Origin: Holophagae bacterium
Lineage (GTDB): Bacteria > Acidobacteriota > Thermoanaerobaculia > Thermoanaerobaculales > Sulfomarinibacteraceae
DNA: 6,365 nt
Direction: 5' to 3'
Assembly: GCA_030609785.1 (NCBI GenBank)
Contig: JAUWTC010000159.1
Coordinates: 1 to 6,365, forward strand
The notes beneath the pieces are model-generated. The model did no database searches and was not told the DNA's origin. It saw nothing but the letters and a program-made list of their open reading frames with translations. Of this stretch, positions 4,910-6,365 are shown piece by piece; within the stretch, counting starts at the first letter, position 1; each line of letters opens with the position of its first letter. The position numbers were made by a program, and so were the translations under genes.

Positions 4910-6365
4910 CCTCCTTCGGTCGGCCGACCTGGCCCTGGGCGGCCAGGGTGCGGCCGCCCTCTCCGAAGATTTCCTGCAGCAGGTCGTCGAGACCACCGGC
5001 TCACGGGCGGGTGTCTTGAAAAATTGCGACACGGATGTTGCGCGGTGGCCGAGGTCTCTGAGCCCGCAGGTGGAACAGGCCACCGAGGGCTGGAGTGGCG
5101 TATTTTCCAGTGACGGCAGGGGCGGTTGGACCGTACGCCTCTTGCAGCCGGAACGCCTGGACGAAGCGGTAATGAATGCGATCCGGCTGGTGTTCAGGGC
5201 CTGGGACCTCAGCGCGGAATTGAAGAGATCGCAGTTCGACGAGCGCTTTCACCTCTGGGAACTGGAGGCCATTCGAGCGATCGCGACGACGATTGGTGGG
5301 TTGGACGACCCGGTTGCGCTGGCGGAGGAGCTGGTCGCTCATCTCGTTGCGTTGCTGGGAGTCAAGAGTGCCCATCTTTTTCTCGAGAGTAGCGAGGAGC
5401 CGGTCGGCCGATTCGGTCCGGAAGTCCTGGGGCCTGAGGCGATAGACCAGGCGCGCCACAAGGCGATGGTCACAGATGATGTCATCGCCCTCCCGTTGAA
5501 CGCAGATGCCGGTCCCCTGGGTGTCCTGGTGGTCGCCCACAAGGAGGCCCGTGCGGGAACAGAGGCCTTTGCCCCCGAGGATCGCAGCCTGCTGGAACTC
5601 TTCGCCCTTCAGGTGACGGTTGCATTGGAGTATGCCCGCTTGACCCGGGAGAGCCTCGAACGGGATCGGCTGCAGCGGGAGTTGGAGGTTGCGGCGACGA
5701 TTCAGGGGCACCTCCTGCCGCAGTGTTGTCCGATTCTGCCCTCTTTTCGCATTCACGCCCTGTCCAGTCCGACCCGCCATGTTGCCGGGGATACGCACGA
5801 TATCCTGGTTCAAGACGGGGATCTGGTTGTCACTGTGACCGACGTGTCAGGCAAGGGTGTCGGCGCGGGATTGATTGCCTCCGGGGTTCAAGCCGGTGTG
5901 AGGCTGTTGGTCCCCGAGGATTTCCGGCTGGAAGACCTGGCCTGCCGACTCAACGGCTTCTTGTATGGGGCGACTGACGACAACCGGTTCGCGACCTTTG
6001 CGATGATCCGGATCGTGACTGACGGGAGTCTGTATGCCGTCAATGCCGGACACTGCCCGATCCTGGTGCGGCGTTGCGATGGACGGGTCGAACAGATCGC
6101 CTCGTCCGGCCTGCCGCTGGGCATTCTCAACGGGGTGGCCTACACGACCGAGTGCCACCGCCTGATCCCTGGAGACGCGGTCTTCCTCTACACCGATGGA
6201 CTGACCGAGGCCGAAAACCTCCAGGAGGAGGAGTTCGGCATTGACCGCCTGGTCGACCTGATCGCCGGGTCACCGTGTGATGAGGGGCCCGAGGCTGCCG
6301 GTGAAGCTATCTTCGCAGCAGTGGAGGCTTTCACCGAAGGGCGTCCTCTGCATGACGACGCCACG
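4896..6365 (+). CDS. GAF-PP2C (RsbU/SpoIIE-type) serine phosphatase, 3' partial
   Basis: An open frame of 490 codons runs to the window end. Residues 1-115 form a helical N-terminal region I do not recognise (possibly a second degenerate GAF). Residues about 118-245 are GAF-like (LEAIRAIATTIGGLDDPVAL, PLGVLVVAHKE), then a coiled-coil linker (about 245-270), then the PP2C domain. PP2C motifs: IQGHLLP (269-275), AGDTHD (298-303) in place of GGDxYD, DVSGKG (316-321), NAGH (383-386), PLGI (407-410), LYTDGLTEAEN (431-441) and DDAT (487-490). Metal-binding Asp positions appear to be kept (D299, D316, D434, D487 or D488). Only about 10-15 residues should be missing beyond the edge. An in-frame TGA at 4878 fixes ATG 4896 as the first start; it overlaps the STAS gene by 14 bp. 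The likely substrate is the phosphorylated STAS protein encoded just upstream. Confidence 0.93.
   Translation, partial: MALPDLLRSADLALGGQGAAALSEDFLQQVVETTGSRAGVLKNCDTDVARWPRSLSPQVEQATEGWSGVFSSDGRGGWTVRLLQPERLDEAVMNAIRLVFRAWDLSAELKRSQFDERFHLWELEAIRAIATTIGGLDDPVALAEELVAHLVALLGVKSAHLFLESSEEPVGRFGPEVLGPEAIDQARHKAMVTDDVIALPLNADAGPLGVLVVAHKEARAGTEAFAPEDRSLLELFALQVTVALEYARLTRESLERDRLQRELEVAATIQGHLLPQCCPILPSFRIHALSSPTRHVAGDTHDILVQDGDLVVTVTDVSGKGVGAGLIASGVQAGVRLLVPEDFRLEDLACRLNGFLYGATDDNRFATFAMIRIVTDGSLYAVNAGHCPILVRRCDGRVEQIASSGLPLGILNGVAYTTECHRLIPGDAVFLYTDGLTEAENLQEEEFGIDRLVDLIAGSPCDEGPEAAGEAIFAAVEAFTEGRPLHDDAT

Noticed and set aside
4415..5083. 222-codon minus-strand frame across the kinase, STAS and phosphatase junctions
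   Set aside because: It is antisense to three well-supported overlapping genes and shows no family similarity.
5001..5813. 270-codon minus-strand open frame antisense to the phosphatase
   Set aside because: It lies opposite a continuous GAF-PP2C frame with conserved motifs and overlaps no independent signal.

Overview
The window is GC-rich and carries signalling genes of a free-living, regulation-heavy bacterium. A PATAN/DUF4388 protein, an IPTL-CTERM-like surface-anchor tail, a sigma-54 activator and an Rsb-type partner-switching module fit best with Acidobacteriota (for example a Thermoanaerobaculia-like lineage), Myxococcota/Desulfobacterota or a neighbouring phylum. This is an inference from family distribution; no marker gene here settles it. 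I see no tRNA, rRNA, CRISPR array, insertion sequence or phage gene.

Layout. (1) 1-335, plus strand: the C-terminal end of an exported protein with an IPTV...RRR sorting tail, convergent with the next gene (14 bp between stops). (2) 350-2159, minus strand: a two-gene group. Upstream is a 60-residue receiver that stops just after the phospho-acceptor strand. Downstream is a 516-residue protein combining a DUF4388 (PATAN) domain, a J-domain-like segment without HPD, and C-terminal TPRs. (3) 2160-2339: a divergent regulatory region with a 29-bp dyad, four tandem heptamers and a C-rich tract. (4) 2340-3812, plus strand: a GAF-AAA+-Fis enhancer-binding protein (EBP) whose GAFTGA loop reads GVATGV. 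(5) 3813-3967: an intergenic region with an AT-rich island, TGCATCATT-type candidate activator sites and a textbook -24/-12 sigma-54 promoter. (6) 3968 to the window end, plus strand: a tightly packed operon of a 51-codon hydrophobic ORF, an RsbW-type HATPase, an RsbV-type STAS protein and a GAF-PP2C (RsbU/SpoIIE-type) phosphatase cut by the window edge just after its final DD motif.

How the genes may work together (inference): the EBP senses something through its GAF domain, binds upstream of 3929 and drives sigma-54 transcription of a complete kinase/antagonist/phosphatase switch. The phosphatase has its own GAF input and would dephosphorylate the STAS protein, which then sequesters the kinase. 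The kinase's final target (a sigma factor or another effector) is not in the window. The output is therefore gated twice, by sigma-54-dependent expression and by phosphatase activity. The main puzzle is that the best adjacent activator for a perfect sigma-54 promoter has an altered sigma-54-contacting loop.
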